64,000 nucleotides of DNA, taken from the NCBI RefSeq assembly GCF_024649945.1, contig NZ_JANKMS010000006.1, positions 186,001 to 250,000 of the forward strand, given 5' to 3'. The DNA is from Flavobacterium panacis. GTDB taxonomy: Bacteria; Bacteroidota; Bacteroidia; Flavobacteriales; Flavobacteriaceae. Positions 52,352 through 60,669 of the stretch are shown here, in pieces (position 1 is the stretch's first letter; every line of letters starts with the position of its first letter). Under the pieces are notes generated by a model that was not told where the DNA came from, did no database searches, and worked only from the letters and a program-made list of their open reading frames with translations. A program made the position numbers and the translations under genes.

Positions 52352-53938
52352 ATGAAATATAGTTTTAAAATAAAAACATTAGGAGTTGCATTAATGGCAG
52401 TTTCGATTTTATCAAGCTGTACGGGCGACTTTGATGAAATAAACAAAGATCCTAATTCGTTGACTGAAGATCAGTTAGATGCTACTTTAGCAGGGCCTGC
52501 ATTTGCATCTGCATTGTACGCTGGTATTCACAACGGTTCTTACTCATCTCCAGGAGTTGATGATCAAGGAACTTGGGGTATCGCAACAGGTATTTTGTCT
52601 TCAACTTTTATTCACTACTTAAACTGTGGATATGGTACTGAAAGAAATGCTTTTGTTAACGGTTACGAAGGTAGAGGATGGACAAGATTTTACACAGTTG
52701 CTGCTCCGGCTTTAACAAATGCTGTTAAAGCATCTGAAGGAAATGCTGAAGCTCTAGCAATTCTTAAAATCTGGAAAGTTTTCATGTACAACCAAATGGT
52801 TGATGCTTACGGACCAATTCCTTACACAGAAGCTGGAAATGGTAAAGAAAAAGTTCCTTACGATAGCGTAGAATTTATCTATGAAGATTTCTTTAAATTA
52901 TTAGACGAAGCTAATGCAACGTTATCTTCTACATCAGTAACTTCAGTTGCATCTCTTTCTCCAAACGACAGAGTTTATGCAGGAAGTGTTGACAAATGGA
53001 GAATTTTTGGAAACAGTATGAGATTACGTTTGGCTATGAGAATTTCTGACAAAGATCCAGGAAAAGCAAAAACTCAGGCTGAAGCTGCTGTAGCTGCAGG
53101 AGTAATGGAGACTAACGATCAGGGAGCATTTTTTAAAGCAAGTAACATTACACCAAACAACCTGAACATGATTGTAAACAGCTGGGGTTATGTAATGACA
53201 TCTTCTATGGAAAGTATCTTAGTAGGATACCAGGATCCACGTTTATCAAAATGGTTTGCCCCAATCACTACAGGAGTATATAGAGGTAACCCGGTTGGAG
53301 GTTTAGAAGATCAATTTGGAACTACTGAATTCTCTAAATTTAATAATGAAGAGCTTGGGAATGGTTCAAATAATACCCGCAGTGAAACTAAAAACATTGA
53401 AATCTTTATGGCTTCTGAGAACTTTTTGACAAGAGCAGAAGGAGCTTTAAATGGATGGAACATGGGTGGTGATGCCAAAACATTATACGAGAAAGGTATT
53501 ACATTATCTCTTGCACAATGGGGATTCACTGACCCAGCTGTTGTTAATGCTTATATTAATGGAGTTACATTGCCAAGTTTACCAAATATTTTGACTGTAT
53601 ATCCAACTTTGGATTTACGTGATATTCCAGTTAAATTACCAGTAGCATGGTCTACTTCAGTTGCTAACCAACGTACACAGATTGCGGTTCAAAAATACTT
53701 AGCAATTTTCCCAGAATCTTGGGAAGCTTGGGCAGATTTACGTAGAAGTGATGCTAAAGTAATCTATCCAGTATTAAACACAGACAACCCAGATGCAGGT
53801 GTTGGTAAATCTCTAATGAAGAGAATTATTTATACTACAAATGAGTACTCGTCAAACAGAGCTGCTGTTGATGATGGTATCGTAAAATTAGGCGGTGCTG
53901 ATTCAGGTGGAACTAGACTTTGGTGGGACACAAAATAA
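52352..53938 (+). CDS. SusD/RagB family surface lipoprotein (glycan locus)
   Basis: A 528-residue surface lipoprotein with lipobox SSC at Cys23 (VSILSSCTGDFDEINKDPNS). The opening DEINKDPN and the later WKVFMYNQMVDAYGPIPYTEA, LRLAMRISDKDPGKAKTQAE and FLTRAEGALNGWN match the SusD-like_2 (SusD/RagB) group. It should bind the oligosaccharide at the cell surface for the SusC encoded just upstream. A stretch of Thr/Ser near residues 190-210 (TLSSTSVTSVASLS) may be a loop. A strong terminator follows, so the SusCD pair forms its own unit. Confidence 0.94.
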   Translation: MKYSFKIKTLGVALMAVSILSSCTGDFDEINKDPNSLTEDQLDATLAGPAFASALYAGIHNGSYSSPGVDDQGTWGIATGILSSTFIHYLNCGYGTERNAFVNGYEGRGWTRFYTVAAPALTNAVKASEGNAEALAILKIWKVFMYNQMVDAYGPIPYTEAGNGKEKVPYDSVEFIYEDFFKLLDEANATLSSTSVTSVASLSPNDRVYAGSVDKWRIFGNSMRLRLAMRISDKDPGKAKTQAEAAVAAGVMETNDQGAFFKASNITPNNLNMIVNSWGYVMTSSMESILVGYQDPRLSKWFAPITTGVYRGNPVGGLEDQFGTTEFSKFNNEELGNGSNNTRSETKNIEIFMASENFLTRAEGALNGWNMGGDAKTLYEKGITLSLAQWGFTDPAVVNAYINGVTLPSLPNILTVYPTLDLRDIPVKLPVAWSTSVANQRTQIAVQKYLAIFPESWEAWADLRRSDAKVIYPVLNTDNPDAGVGKSLMKRIIYTTNEYSSNRAAVDDGIVKLGGADSGGTRLWWDTK

Positions 53939-53981
53939 TTAATTTGGTGAGTAAAGATCGACACAGTCCTTACTTAAAATG

Positions 53982-54011
53982 CAAAAGGAGAGGTAACTCT
54001 CCTTTTGTTTT
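53982..54011 (+). terminator. Rho-independent terminator after the second susD-like gene
   Basis: A perfect 11-bp stem (CAAAAGGAGAG, loop GTAA, CTCTCCTTTTG) is followed by TTTT. Confidence 0.9.
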
Positions 54012-54107
54012 ATAGGTATGTCAGTAATTCGACATCCAAAATTCTATTAACTACTGATGATTTGACTCCAAAACATAAATCATCAAACCACAAAAACACA
54101 AAATAAA

Positions 54108-55439
54108 ATGGTTAACGCAAATACCACTAACTCCTCACAAACCAAACCAACCTTAATTCCGATATTAATTATAGCAAGCCTGTTTTTTATTTTTGGTTTT
54201 GTTACTTGGATCAATGGCGCATTGATTCCGTTTATGAAAACTATAAATGAATTAACTTCTGCACAATCATTATTGGTAGCTTCAGCCTCTTATATTTCAT
54301 TCGTGGTCATGGCACTTCCTGCTTCTTATATACTGGCTAAAATCGGATATAAAAAAGGAATGTCTTTAGGATTATTTATCATGGGATTTGGAGCTTTAAT
54401 TTTTATTCCGGCTGCAGAAGCCAGAACGTATTGGATGTTTCTTAGCGGTATTTTTATTCAGGGTGCAGGAATGACTTTATTACAGACTGCATCAAATCCG
54501 TATATTACCATTTTAGGGCCTATCGAAAGTGCCGCAAAACGAATTTCTATTATGGGAATTTGTAATAAAATTGCTGGTGCATTAGGATCACTTATTTTTG
54601 GCTCTATTTTATTGTCTGGGATTGATGAAATTCAGGAAAAACTTAGTTTGGTTAGTATTTCAGAAAAGAATGCTTTATTGGACAATATGGCTGACAGTGT
54701 GGTTATTCCTTATATTTCAATGGCGATTGTTTTGTTTATTTTAGGAGTTTTGATTCTTAAAGCTCCGCTTCCAAATGTTGAAGCTGCTCCGATTGAAGAA
54801 GCAGAAGAGGGTAAAACAGCCAAAACTAGCATTTTTCAGTTTCCGCATCTTTGGCTTGGAGTATTAACGTTGTTTATGTACGTGGGAGTTGAAGTAATTG
54901 CGGGTGATACCATTATCGCATACGGAATCGCATTAGGGTTTCCTGCTGCCGATGCCAAATTCTTTACCACATTTACTTTATTAGCCATGGTGGCCACTTA
55001 TGCTTTAGGAGCTTTTTTAATTCCGAAATATATCACACAAGCATTAGCTTTAAAAGTAAGTGCTGTTTTAGGAATTTTGTTGTCATTTTGTATTGTGTTT
55101 TCTACTGGATTTACCTCTGTTTTGTTCGTTGCTGGATTAGGTATTGCAAACGCTTTGGTTTGGCCTGCTGTTTGGCCTCTTACGCTTAATGGATTGGGGA
55201 AATTTACCAAAACAGGTGCAGCATTATTGGTAATGGCAATTTCAGGTGGAGCAGTAATTCCGCCACTATATGGAAAATTTGTAGACGGTACAAAAGCTGA
55301 TCTTATTGCTCAGGGAATTAATGAAGTAAATGCAATCGCTTCTGCTTCAACAAAAGGATATTGGATTTTACTTCCGTGTTATGTTTTCATTTTGTATTAC
55401 GCAATTGTAGGACATAAAGTAGGATTGAAGAAGAATTAG
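54108..55439 (+). CDS. FucP-type sugar MFS transporter
   Basis: A 443-residue inner-membrane transporter of the FucP/NagP sugar:proton symporter group, with 12 predicted helices. Typical segments are SLFFIFGFVTWINGALIPFM in TM1, the IQGAGMTLLQTASNPYITILGP loop, and ALVWPAVWPLTLNGLGKFT. Known members carry L-fucose, glucose/galactose or N-acetylglucosamine. In this locus fucose (two GH29 enzymes) or GlcNAc (GH20, glycosylasparaginase) are the likely cargoes; the sequence alone does not decide. It lies between a terminator and the family E repeat and may therefore be a single-gene transcript. Confidence 0.93.
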   Translation: MVNANTTNSSQTKPTLIPILIIASLFFIFGFVTWINGALIPFMKTINELTSAQSLLVASASYISFVVMALPASYILAKIGYKKGMSLGLFIMGFGALIFIPAAEARTYWMFLSGIFIQGAGMTLLQTASNPYITILGPIESAAKRISIMGICNKIAGALGSLIFGSILLSGIDEIQEKLSLVSISEKNALLDNMADSVVIPYISMAIVLFILGVLILKAPLPNVEAAPIEEAEEGKTAKTSIFQFPHLWLGVLTLFMYVGVEVIAGDTIIAYGIALGFPAADAKFFTTFTLLAMVATYALGAFLIPKYITQALALKVSAVLGILLSFCIVFSTGFTSVLFVAGLGIANALVWPAVWPLTLNGLGKFTKTGAALLVMAISGGAVIPPLYGKFVDGTKADLIAQGINEVNAIASASTKGYWILLPCYVFILYYAIVGHKVGLKKN

Positions 55440-55577
55440 ATTTTAGACCTTTAAAAGCAAGTAGAAAGAGAAAAGATGTAAGAGGATAGAATTTGGTATT
55501 TTAAGCTACTTTAAGGAGCATTTAGAAATTAAAATCTTGTTTCTGGCTTCTTTTTTCTTTCATCTAAAAAAACAAAA
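55440..55577. repeat. Family E purine/pyrimidine-rich palindromic element, copy 2
   Basis: The left side (ATTTTAGACCTTTAAAAGCA onward, AGTAGAAAGAGAAAAGATG) is loosely complementary to the right side (CTTGTTTCTGGCTTC, then TTTTTTCTTTCATCTAAA). The reverse complement of the right side matches 33531-33572. It fills the gap between the MFS and Asp-box protein genes. Confidence 0.5.
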
Positions 55578-55588
55578 AAAGAATAAAA

Positions 55589-56641
55589 ATGATCACAAAA
55601 ATAAAATTTACAATAACAGCTTTAGTAACGGTTTTTCTTTTCTCTAACGGAATAATAGCACAAACAAAAGCTGTAAATATTGAGAGCAGTTATATTGCAG
55701 ATCCTCCAGTTACGACAAACAGTCACGCATCGACTTTGGTAGAACATAAGCCAAACGAGATTTTAGCGGCTTGGTTTGGAGGCAAATATGAAGGAGCAAA
55801 AGATGTAGGGATTTATATTTCAGATTATAAAGATAAAAAATGGTCGACGCCAAAAGAATTGATTCAGCCTTTAATTAAGAATGGAGATACATTGCCATGT
55901 TGGAACCCAGTACTTTTTAAAAGTAAAAGTCAAAACTTGTATTTGTTTTATAAAGTAGGGAAGAACCCAAGAGAATGGTTTGGCGCTATGATAGTTTCAA
56001 AAGATAACGGAACAACTTGGGGAGAACCAAAATATCTTCCAGACGGAATTTACGGACCAATTCGTAACAAGCCAATTGAAACGACTCCTGGAGTAATTTT
56101 ATGCGGAAGCAGTACAGAAAGCGTCAACACAGACGAATGGCGAGTACACGTAGAAGAATATACAGAAGCAACAGATTCATGGAAAAAAATAGCGGTAGAA
56201 AACAAACAGAATTTTGATGTAATTCAGCCGACATTTTTAATTCATGGAGGAAGTGATATTCAGATGTTATCTCGTAGCAAACACAATAAAGTGGTTTCTA
56301 GTTGGTCTGGAGATAACGGAAAAAGCTGGATCAGAACCAATACAATCAATGTGATTAACTCCAATTCAGGAATTGATGCGTTAACGGTAAACAAAAACTT
56401 TTTCTTATTGGTTAATAATCCACTTCCTATGGGAAAAGACTGGTTTAACGGACGTAATATTCTGGATATTGAATATTCTAAAGATGGTTTAAAATGGTCT
56501 AAATTATTTGATTTAGAAAAACAGGAAAAAGGAGAATTTAGTTATCCTGCTATCATTCAAACTACAGATAAAAAAGTACACGTTTTATATACTTACGATC
56601 GAAAATATATTAAACATACATCTTTTGATCTTAGTCTATAA
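55589..56641 (+). CDS. Exported Asp-box (BNR) propeller protein, sialidase-like
   Basis: A 350-residue exported protein; signal peptide about 1-24 (NGIIAQ). It resembles the sialidase-superfamily BNR_2 proteins: HASTLVEHKPNEILAAWFGG, DVGIYISDYKDKKWSTP, and three Asp-boxes, SKDNGTTWGEP, SGDNGKSWIRT and SKDGLKWSKL. NKPIETTPGVILCGSSTES and SYPAIIQTTDKKVHVLYTYDRKYIKH are further conserved segments. The F/YRIP motif of true GH33 sialidases is not visible near the N-terminus, so sialic acid release is unproven; related propellers include rhamnosidases and lyases. Placed between the sugar transporter and the M28 peptidase, it probably acts on a terminal sugar. Confidence 0.8.
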   Translation: MITKIKFTITALVTVFLFSNGIIAQTKAVNIESSYIADPPVTTNSHASTLVEHKPNEILAAWFGGKYEGAKDVGIYISDYKDKKWSTPKELIQPLIKNGDTLPCWNPVLFKSKSQNLYLFYKVGKNPREWFGAMIVSKDNGTTWGEPKYLPDGIYGPIRNKPIETTPGVILCGSSTESVNTDEWRVHVEEYTEATDSWKKIAVENKQNFDVIQPTFLIHGGSDIQMLSRSKHNKVVSSWSGDNGKSWIRTNTINVINSNSGIDALTVNKNFFLLVNNPLPMGKDWFNGRNILDIEYSKDGLKWSKLFDLEKQEKGEFSYPAIIQTTDKKVHVLYTYDRKYIKHTSFDLSL

Positions 56642-56660
56642 TGTGGTATAAAAATAAAAT

Positions 56661-57626
56661 ATGAAAGCTCTACTATATCTTTTTGCCTGCATCTTATTTT
56701 TGAGTATTCCATTGAATGCCCAAAATAGTGTGATGTCTAAAACCTTTTATAAACACGATAAATATTTGTCATCAGATCAATTAGAAGGTCGTTTTCCGGG
56801 AACGAAGGGAAATAATAAAGCAGCTGCATACATTCAGAAATATTTAAAAAAATATGGTTTAAAAGAATTTAATGGTTCTTATTATCAGTCTTTTAAAGTG
56901 TTTGTAAAAGAAGGTATCAATAAAATGAAATCAGATTCTGTGGCAACACAGAATGTTGTTGGCTATATCGAAGGTTCAGACCAAAAACTTAAAAACGAAT
57001 ACATTGTAATCGGAGCACATTACGATCATTGGGGTTGGGGTGGACAAGGCTCTGGAAGTAAAAAGAAAGAAGCTTTTGCCATTCATAATGGTGCAGACGA
57101 TAATGCTTCAGGTGTGTCGGCTTTGCTTTGCATTTTAGAAGAAATTTCAAAGCAAAAAGTAAAACCTAAAAGAAGTATCATTTTTATTTCATTTAGTGGA
57201 GAAGAAGAAGGATTGTTGGGTTCTAAATATTTTGTAAATCATCTCCCAGTTCCAAGAGAAGCTGTTAAAGTAATGCTGAATATGGATATGGTTGGAAGAC
57301 TAAATGATAAAAAAGAACTCTATATGGGAGGTGCAGGAACTTTTCCTGGCGGAGTAGAATTGATGAAAAAACTAGGAGAAAACTCAGGTTTAAATCCTGT
57401 TGTTCATGCAGGTGATGTTGGCGGTTCAGACCATGTTTCTTTTTATAAAGAATCAATTTCCGCAATAGGATTTCACACGGGTGGACATCCTCAGTATCAT
57501 ACTCCCGACGACGATATTGATTTAATCAATTTTGAAGGAGGTGCTTTAGTTGCAAAATACATTTATAATGCCCTTACAGAAATAGCCAATTACAATGAGA
57601 ATTTACTCTTTATTAAGCAGAATTAA
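56661..57626 (+). CDS. M28 family zinc aminopeptidase
   Basis: A 321-residue exported metallopeptidase; signal peptide about 1-20 (LSIPLNAQ). Zinc ligands and catalytic residues are visible: His120 in IGAHYDHWGWGG, Asp146/Asp147 in NGADDNASGVSAL, the Glu pair in SFSGEEEGLLGS (Glu181-Glu183), Asp in MLNMDMVGR, and His in GFHTGGHPQYHTPDDD. It probably removes amino acids from glycopeptides, which would leave glycosyl-asparagine for the glycosylasparaginase. The 20-bp distance from the Asp-box protein gene suggests cotranscription. It closes the glycan locus. Confidence 0.94.
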   Translation: MKALLYLFACILFLSIPLNAQNSVMSKTFYKHDKYLSSDQLEGRFPGTKGNNKAAAYIQKYLKKYGLKEFNGSYYQSFKVFVKEGINKMKSDSVATQNVVGYIEGSDQKLKNEYIVIGAHYDHWGWGGQGSGSKKKEAFAIHNGADDNASGVSALLCILEEISKQKVKPKRSIIFISFSGEEEGLLGSKYFVNHLPVPREAVKVMLNMDMVGRLNDKKELYMGGAGTFPGGVELMKKLGENSGLNPVVHAGDVGGSDHVSFYKESISAIGFHTGGHPQYHTPDDDIDLINFEGGALVAKYIYNALTEIANYNENLLFIKQN

Positions 57627-57677
57627 AGTGGAGTAAATTTCATTTCAAAATAAGTTAAGTTAGTTTTGTTATTTGAA

Positions 57678-57717
57678 AAAAGGCGGTGTCTATTAAACGC
57701 TATAGACGCCGTCTTTT
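57678..57717 (+). terminator. Terminator after the M28 gene, overlapping the end of the HxlR gene
   Basis: AAAAGGCGGTGTCTA (57678-57692) pairs with 57703-57717 in plus-strand RNA, with two G-U pairs, around a 10-nt loop, and the 3' arm ends in TTTT. The loop and 3' arm are the last codons of the convergent HxlR gene. Confidence 0.7.
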
Positions 57718-58058
57718 ACTTTAAAAGCCCATGCTGCCATGGCATCAATTACGGGTAACAAACCATTTCCTGCATTGCTTAGTTTGTAAGTTACAAAAGG
57801 AGGTACAACAGGTTTTGCTTCGCGAATGACTAAACCATCGGCTTCTAATTGTTTCAAATGCTGAATCAGCATCTTTTCTGTTACGGCTGGAATAGCTCTC
57901 TTCAATTCGCTGTAACGTTTATCTCCAGTCGATAAATGATATAGAATAATAGGTTTCCAATAACCTCCAATTTTCTCCATCACAAAAGTAACGGGACATT
58001 TTTCTAAAGCATACTGCTTGTTTTCCTGAATGGTAGACGATTCTTTAATTGCTGTCAT
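57693..58058 (-). CDS. HxlR family transcriptional regulator
   Basis: A 121-residue winged-helix repressor or activator (residues about 18-110): CPVTFVMEKIGGYWKPIIL, the recognition region YSELKRAIPAVTEKMLIQHL, and the wing GLVIREAKPVVPPFVTYKLS. Cys21 is the conserved N-terminal cysteine used for thiol sensing in several HxlR members. An upstream in-frame ATG (58133) would lie beyond the promoter box on this strand, so start 58058 is chosen. It is divergent from the reductase gene at 58140, the typical HxlR-target arrangement, with repeated AAGTAC half-sites between them. Confidence 0.92.
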   Translation of the reverse strand: MTAIKESSTIQENKQYALEKCPVTFVMEKIGGYWKPIILYHLSTGDKRYSELKRAIPAVTEKMLIQHLKQLEADGLVIREAKPVVPPFVTYKLSNAGNGLLPVIDAMAAWAFKVKDGVYSV

Positions 58059-58064
58059 GATACA

Positions 58065-58099
58065 TACTTTAGGGTAAGTACTTGTATAAAAGTAAGTAC
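58065..58099. promoter_or_regulatory. Candidate HxlR operator
   Basis: TACTT/AAGTA inverted repeats occur twice: 58065-58080 (spacer TAGGGT) and 58078-58099 (GTACTT and AAGTAC). GTAAGTAC is also directly repeated at 58074 and 58092. The cluster covers both promoter regions, fitting autoregulation together with control of the divergent reductase. Confidence 0.5.
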
Positions 58100-58112
58100 A
58101 AAGATACCTTTG
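58082..58112 (+). promoter_or_regulatory. Bacteroidota-type promoter, TTG-N20-TACCTTTG, for the reductase gene
   Basis: A -33 TTG (58082-58084) and a -7 TACCTTTG (58105-58112) are separated by 20 nt. Transcription would start near 58118, about 22 nt before the ATG at 58140. The -33 end overlaps the candidate operator. Confidence 0.65.
58099..58106 (-). promoter_or_regulatory. Probable -7 element (TATCTTTG) of the HxlR gene
   Basis: Read on the minus strand, TATCTTTG fits TAnnTTTG and shares 2 bp with the divergent -7 box. Transcription would start near 58093, leaving about 35 nt before the start at 58058. No clear -33 box is seen. Confidence 0.45.
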
Positions 58113-58139
58113 TAATGTTAAATAAAAAAACATTTAAAG

Positions 58140-59015
58140 ATGAAAATTATAATTTCAGGTTCATTAGGAAATATAGGAAAACCATTAACGGCTCAATTGG
58201 TACAATCAGGACACGATGTAACAGTGATTAGCAGCAATGCAGATCGTAAAGTGGCCATTGAAAATTTAGGTGCAAAAGCCGCAGTGGGATCAGTTAGTGA
58301 TGCTGATTTTCTTGCTGAAACTTTTGCAGGTGCAGATGCCCTTTTCGCAATGACACCGCCAAATATGGGTGGAGTGAATATCATTAAAAATACTACAGAT
58401 GCTGGTGCCGCTTTCGCGAAAGCGATTCAGGAAACCAATATTAAAAGAGTCGTGATGTTAAGCAGTATTGGAGCCGATTTGCCAACAGGAAACGGACCAA
58501 TTGCAGGTTTGTATAACATTGAGAAGATTTACGAGAATTTAGATACTTCTATTACGTTTTTGAGAGCGGGATATTTCTACATCAATTTCTTTAATGATAT
58601 TCCGATGATAAAAGGAGCGGGGATAATGGGAGCTAATTTCCCAGCATCAAATCGTATTCCATTAGTACATCCTGAAGATATCGCAAATGCTGCGGCAGAG
58701 GAATTGCAGAAAACACAGAAAGGTAAAAATATCCGTTATATTATTAGTGATGTTAAAACGCCTGCAGAAATCGTAAAAACATTTGGTGCTGCTATTGAAA
58801 AACCAGAATTACCTTGGATTGAGTTTACAGACGAACAATATTTAGGTGGAATGACTCAAGCTGGAGTTCCAGAAGAAATGGCCGGTTTGTATACCGAAAT
58901 GGGTTCAGGATTAAGAAACGAAACGATTGCAGCAGATTTCTTAAACAATGATGGAACCGTAACCGGAAAAATCAAATTGGAAGATTTTGCCAAAGAATTT
59001 GCTTCAAAATTCTAA
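58140..59015 (+). CDS. NmrA-like NAD(P)-binding reductase
   Basis: A 291-residue cytoplasmic protein of the atypical short-chain dehydrogenase group (NmrA/QOR2-like). The N-terminal Rossmann motif IISGSLGNIGKPLTAQLV gives the GxxGxxG dinucleotide site. ALFAMTPPNMGG and RVVMLSSIGAD follow the family pattern, and YNIEKIYENLDTSITFLRAG holds the region of the usual YxxxK pair (Tyr...Glu-Lys here). It probably reduces a quinone or similar electrophile, or only binds NADP(H). Divergent from an HxlR regulator, a pairing common in Bacteroidota for electrophile or quinone responses. Confidence 0.88.
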   Translation: MKIIISGSLGNIGKPLTAQLVQSGHDVTVISSNADRKVAIENLGAKAAVGSVSDADFLAETFAGADALFAMTPPNMGGVNIIKNTTDAGAAFAKAIQETNIKRVVMLSSIGADLPTGNGPIAGLYNIEKIYENLDTSITFLRAGYFYINFFNDIPMIKGAGIMGANFPASNRIPLVHPEDIANAAAEELQKTQKGKNIRYIISDVKTPAEIVKTFGAAIEKPELPWIEFTDEQYLGGMTQAGVPEEMAGLYTEMGSGLRNETIAADFLNNDGTVTGKIKLEDFAKEFASKF

Positions 59016-59040
59016 TTGTAATTTGTTGGGTGAAATTTAG

Positions 59041-59182
59041 TTTTAACACATAGAGATACAGTTTTTTGCAGGCTTATAAAAGGCGTTTAACTAATTACAA
59101 TGAAGATAACTATGTGTTAAAGCTTGCTTTTTTTGTAATCTCGAACAAAAACAATAAAATTCTATGTTTCTATGTGTTTAAA
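59041..59182. repeat. Dispersed palindromic element, family D, copy 2
   Basis: TTTAACACATAGAGA at the left end is complementary to CTATGTTTCTATGTGTTTA at the right end. The interior has ATAAAAGGCGTTTAAC, the shared family core, and an internal CTATGTGTTAAAGC near 59110. It lies just after the reductase gene. Confidence 0.7.
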
Positions 59183-59199
59183 TTTTACAAAAGAAAGTA

Positions 59200-59240
59200 T
59201 AAAAAAAACATTCCGCTTACTATAAATAGAAGCGGAATGT
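59200..59240 (-). terminator. Minus-strand terminator of the DUF4374 gene
   Basis: On the minus strand ACATTCCGCTT (59240-59230) pairs perfectly with AAGCGGAATGT (59218-59208) and is followed by a run of T residues (59207-59200). It lies about 60 bp after the DUF4374 stop codon. Confidence 0.85.
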
Positions 59241-59300
59241 CCAATTAAAAAAAAAACTCAAGTTGAATGAATCTTTAAAGCTGCTGTTCAGCTGTATTTT

Positions 59301-60632
59301 TTAGAATACTCCAATGTAGTGGTTTCCTGGTTTATTAACCAATTTTGCACCTTTAGTAACTTTTCCTGTAGGAATATCAATTACATAAATATTACCATCT
59401 TTTCCAACTGGTGTAACAGCAATATAGAAGTTGTTTCCATCTACAACAAAACCTTGGTATTGACCAAAATCTAAACTAGCATCATAAGCAATATCTTCTA
59501 CTTTTGTAGCTGTTCTTGTGTTTAAATCAAGTCTTGCTAAGAATCCTTGTTCTGTTCCTTCAAAAGTGTAAACTGCATAAGCAATTCCATTTCCAACATA
59601 TCTCCAAGCATCGATATAACTTCCTTTAATTCCTAAAGCAGTATCTAAACTGAATACATAAGAATTATCATATTCGTTACTTTGGTTGATTTTCAAAATA
59701 TAAGAACCTTTTTGAGCATCTCTTTGTGTAGCTTGGTAAATGTTTCCGTCTGTTGCCACAAAGCTGTTAAAACTTCTGTATCCGCTTGTATCACCAAATC
59801 CAACAGTAGAAGTAATTACTTTAGGGTTAGTTAAGGCAGGATAGTCAACTACAACAGATTTAGATCCTAAACGTGTAAAAGATGCTGCGTTTTGTCCTGT
59901 TGCAGGATCTGTTTTACGCATCCATGTTCCGATGATTAATTTGTTCCCAGCTTTGTTTAGTGTTGGAGCATCTAAACGGAAAATATGGTGTCCTTGAGCT
60001 TCTTCTTCAGCAGTCAATGGAATTTCGTATTGTTTGAAAGCAGAAATTACAGTTTGTTGTAAATCTAATGACAATACAGTAGCAGTTCCTCTAGTATACT
60101 TGAATGTTTTATCTTCATTAGTATTTACGATTGGAGCAGTTACGTTTACAGCAACACCAGTTTTGTCTCCATCAAAAAGTTTTACCCATCTTGGAGATGT
60201 TCCTGCGTATTGAGAAATGTTAACTTTAGCTGTAGATTCTGCAAAATTGCGTCCACCATTAACTTTGTAAGTCATGAATTCACCTCCATTTGCACCTGTA
60301 TAAGTGATGTTGAAAAGAGTGTTTCCATCTACAGAAGATTGTAAACGTGCCGTTCTCGTAGATTGAACCGCAGTACCATTTGTGTAAACATCTACAGAAA
60401 AGTTAGGATCGATTGCATTTTCTTTGCTGATTGCATAAACTCTAGTTCCGCCATTTCCATCTCCTGGATCAGTTTGCATCAAAGCTCCTGCCACGGTAAT
60501 CCATCTTCCATCTGTTACCGGATTTACTGGTTCTGCATTTTGGTTATTGTCATCACTGCTACAAGAAGTAGTTAGTGTTAACGCACTTAGTAATAAACCA
60601 GAGGTTAATACTTTAAAAGTGTTCTTTTTCAT
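59301..60632 (-). CDS. DUF4374 family lipoprotein
   Basis: A 443-residue lipoprotein with lipobox TSC at Cys24 followed by an acidic SSDDNNQN tether. The remainder fits DUF4374, probably a beta-propeller: GRWITVAGALMQTDPGDGNGG at the start, then repeating blade-like segments such as VAVNVTAPIVNTNED and KLIIGTWMRKTDPATGQN, ending KGAKLVNKPGNHYIGVF. In Bacteroidota these proteins are typically encoded beside a TonB-dependent receptor, as here (37 bp downstream of its stop), and are thought to help with siderophore or metal-complex uptake. No direct function is established to my knowledge. Confidence 0.88.
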   Translation of the reverse strand: MKKNTFKVLTSGLLLSALTLTTSCSSDDNNQNAEPVNPVTDGRWITVAGALMQTDPGDGNGGTRVYAISKENAIDPNFSVDVYTNGTAVQSTRTARLQSSVDGNTLFNITYTGANGGEFMTYKVNGGRNFAESTAKVNISQYAGTSPRWVKLFDGDKTGVAVNVTAPIVNTNEDKTFKYTRGTATVLSLDLQQTVISAFKQYEIPLTAEEEAQGHHIFRLDAPTLNKAGNKLIIGTWMRKTDPATGQNAASFTRLGSKSVVVDYPALTNPKVITSTVGFGDTSGYRSFNSFVATDGNIYQATQRDAQKGSYILKINQSNEYDNSYVFSLDTALGIKGSYIDAWRYVGNGIAYAVYTFEGTEQGFLARLDLNTRTATKVEDIAYDASLDFGQYQGFVVDGNNFYIAVTPVGKDGNIYVIDIPTGKVTKGAKLVNKPGNHYIGVF

Positions 60633-60669
60633 ATTTGTGGATTTAAAAAATTAGTTATTTATAATGTGA

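Noticed and set aside
55589..56641. Calling the Asp-box protein a GH33 sialidase
   Set aside because: The F/YRIP motif is not visible, so only the propeller family resemblance is claimed.
59066..59248. Open frame of 60 codons on the plus strand
   Set aside because: It lies across a family D repeat and a minus-strand terminator, has Lys/Asn/Tyr-rich low-complexity translation and no family resemblance.
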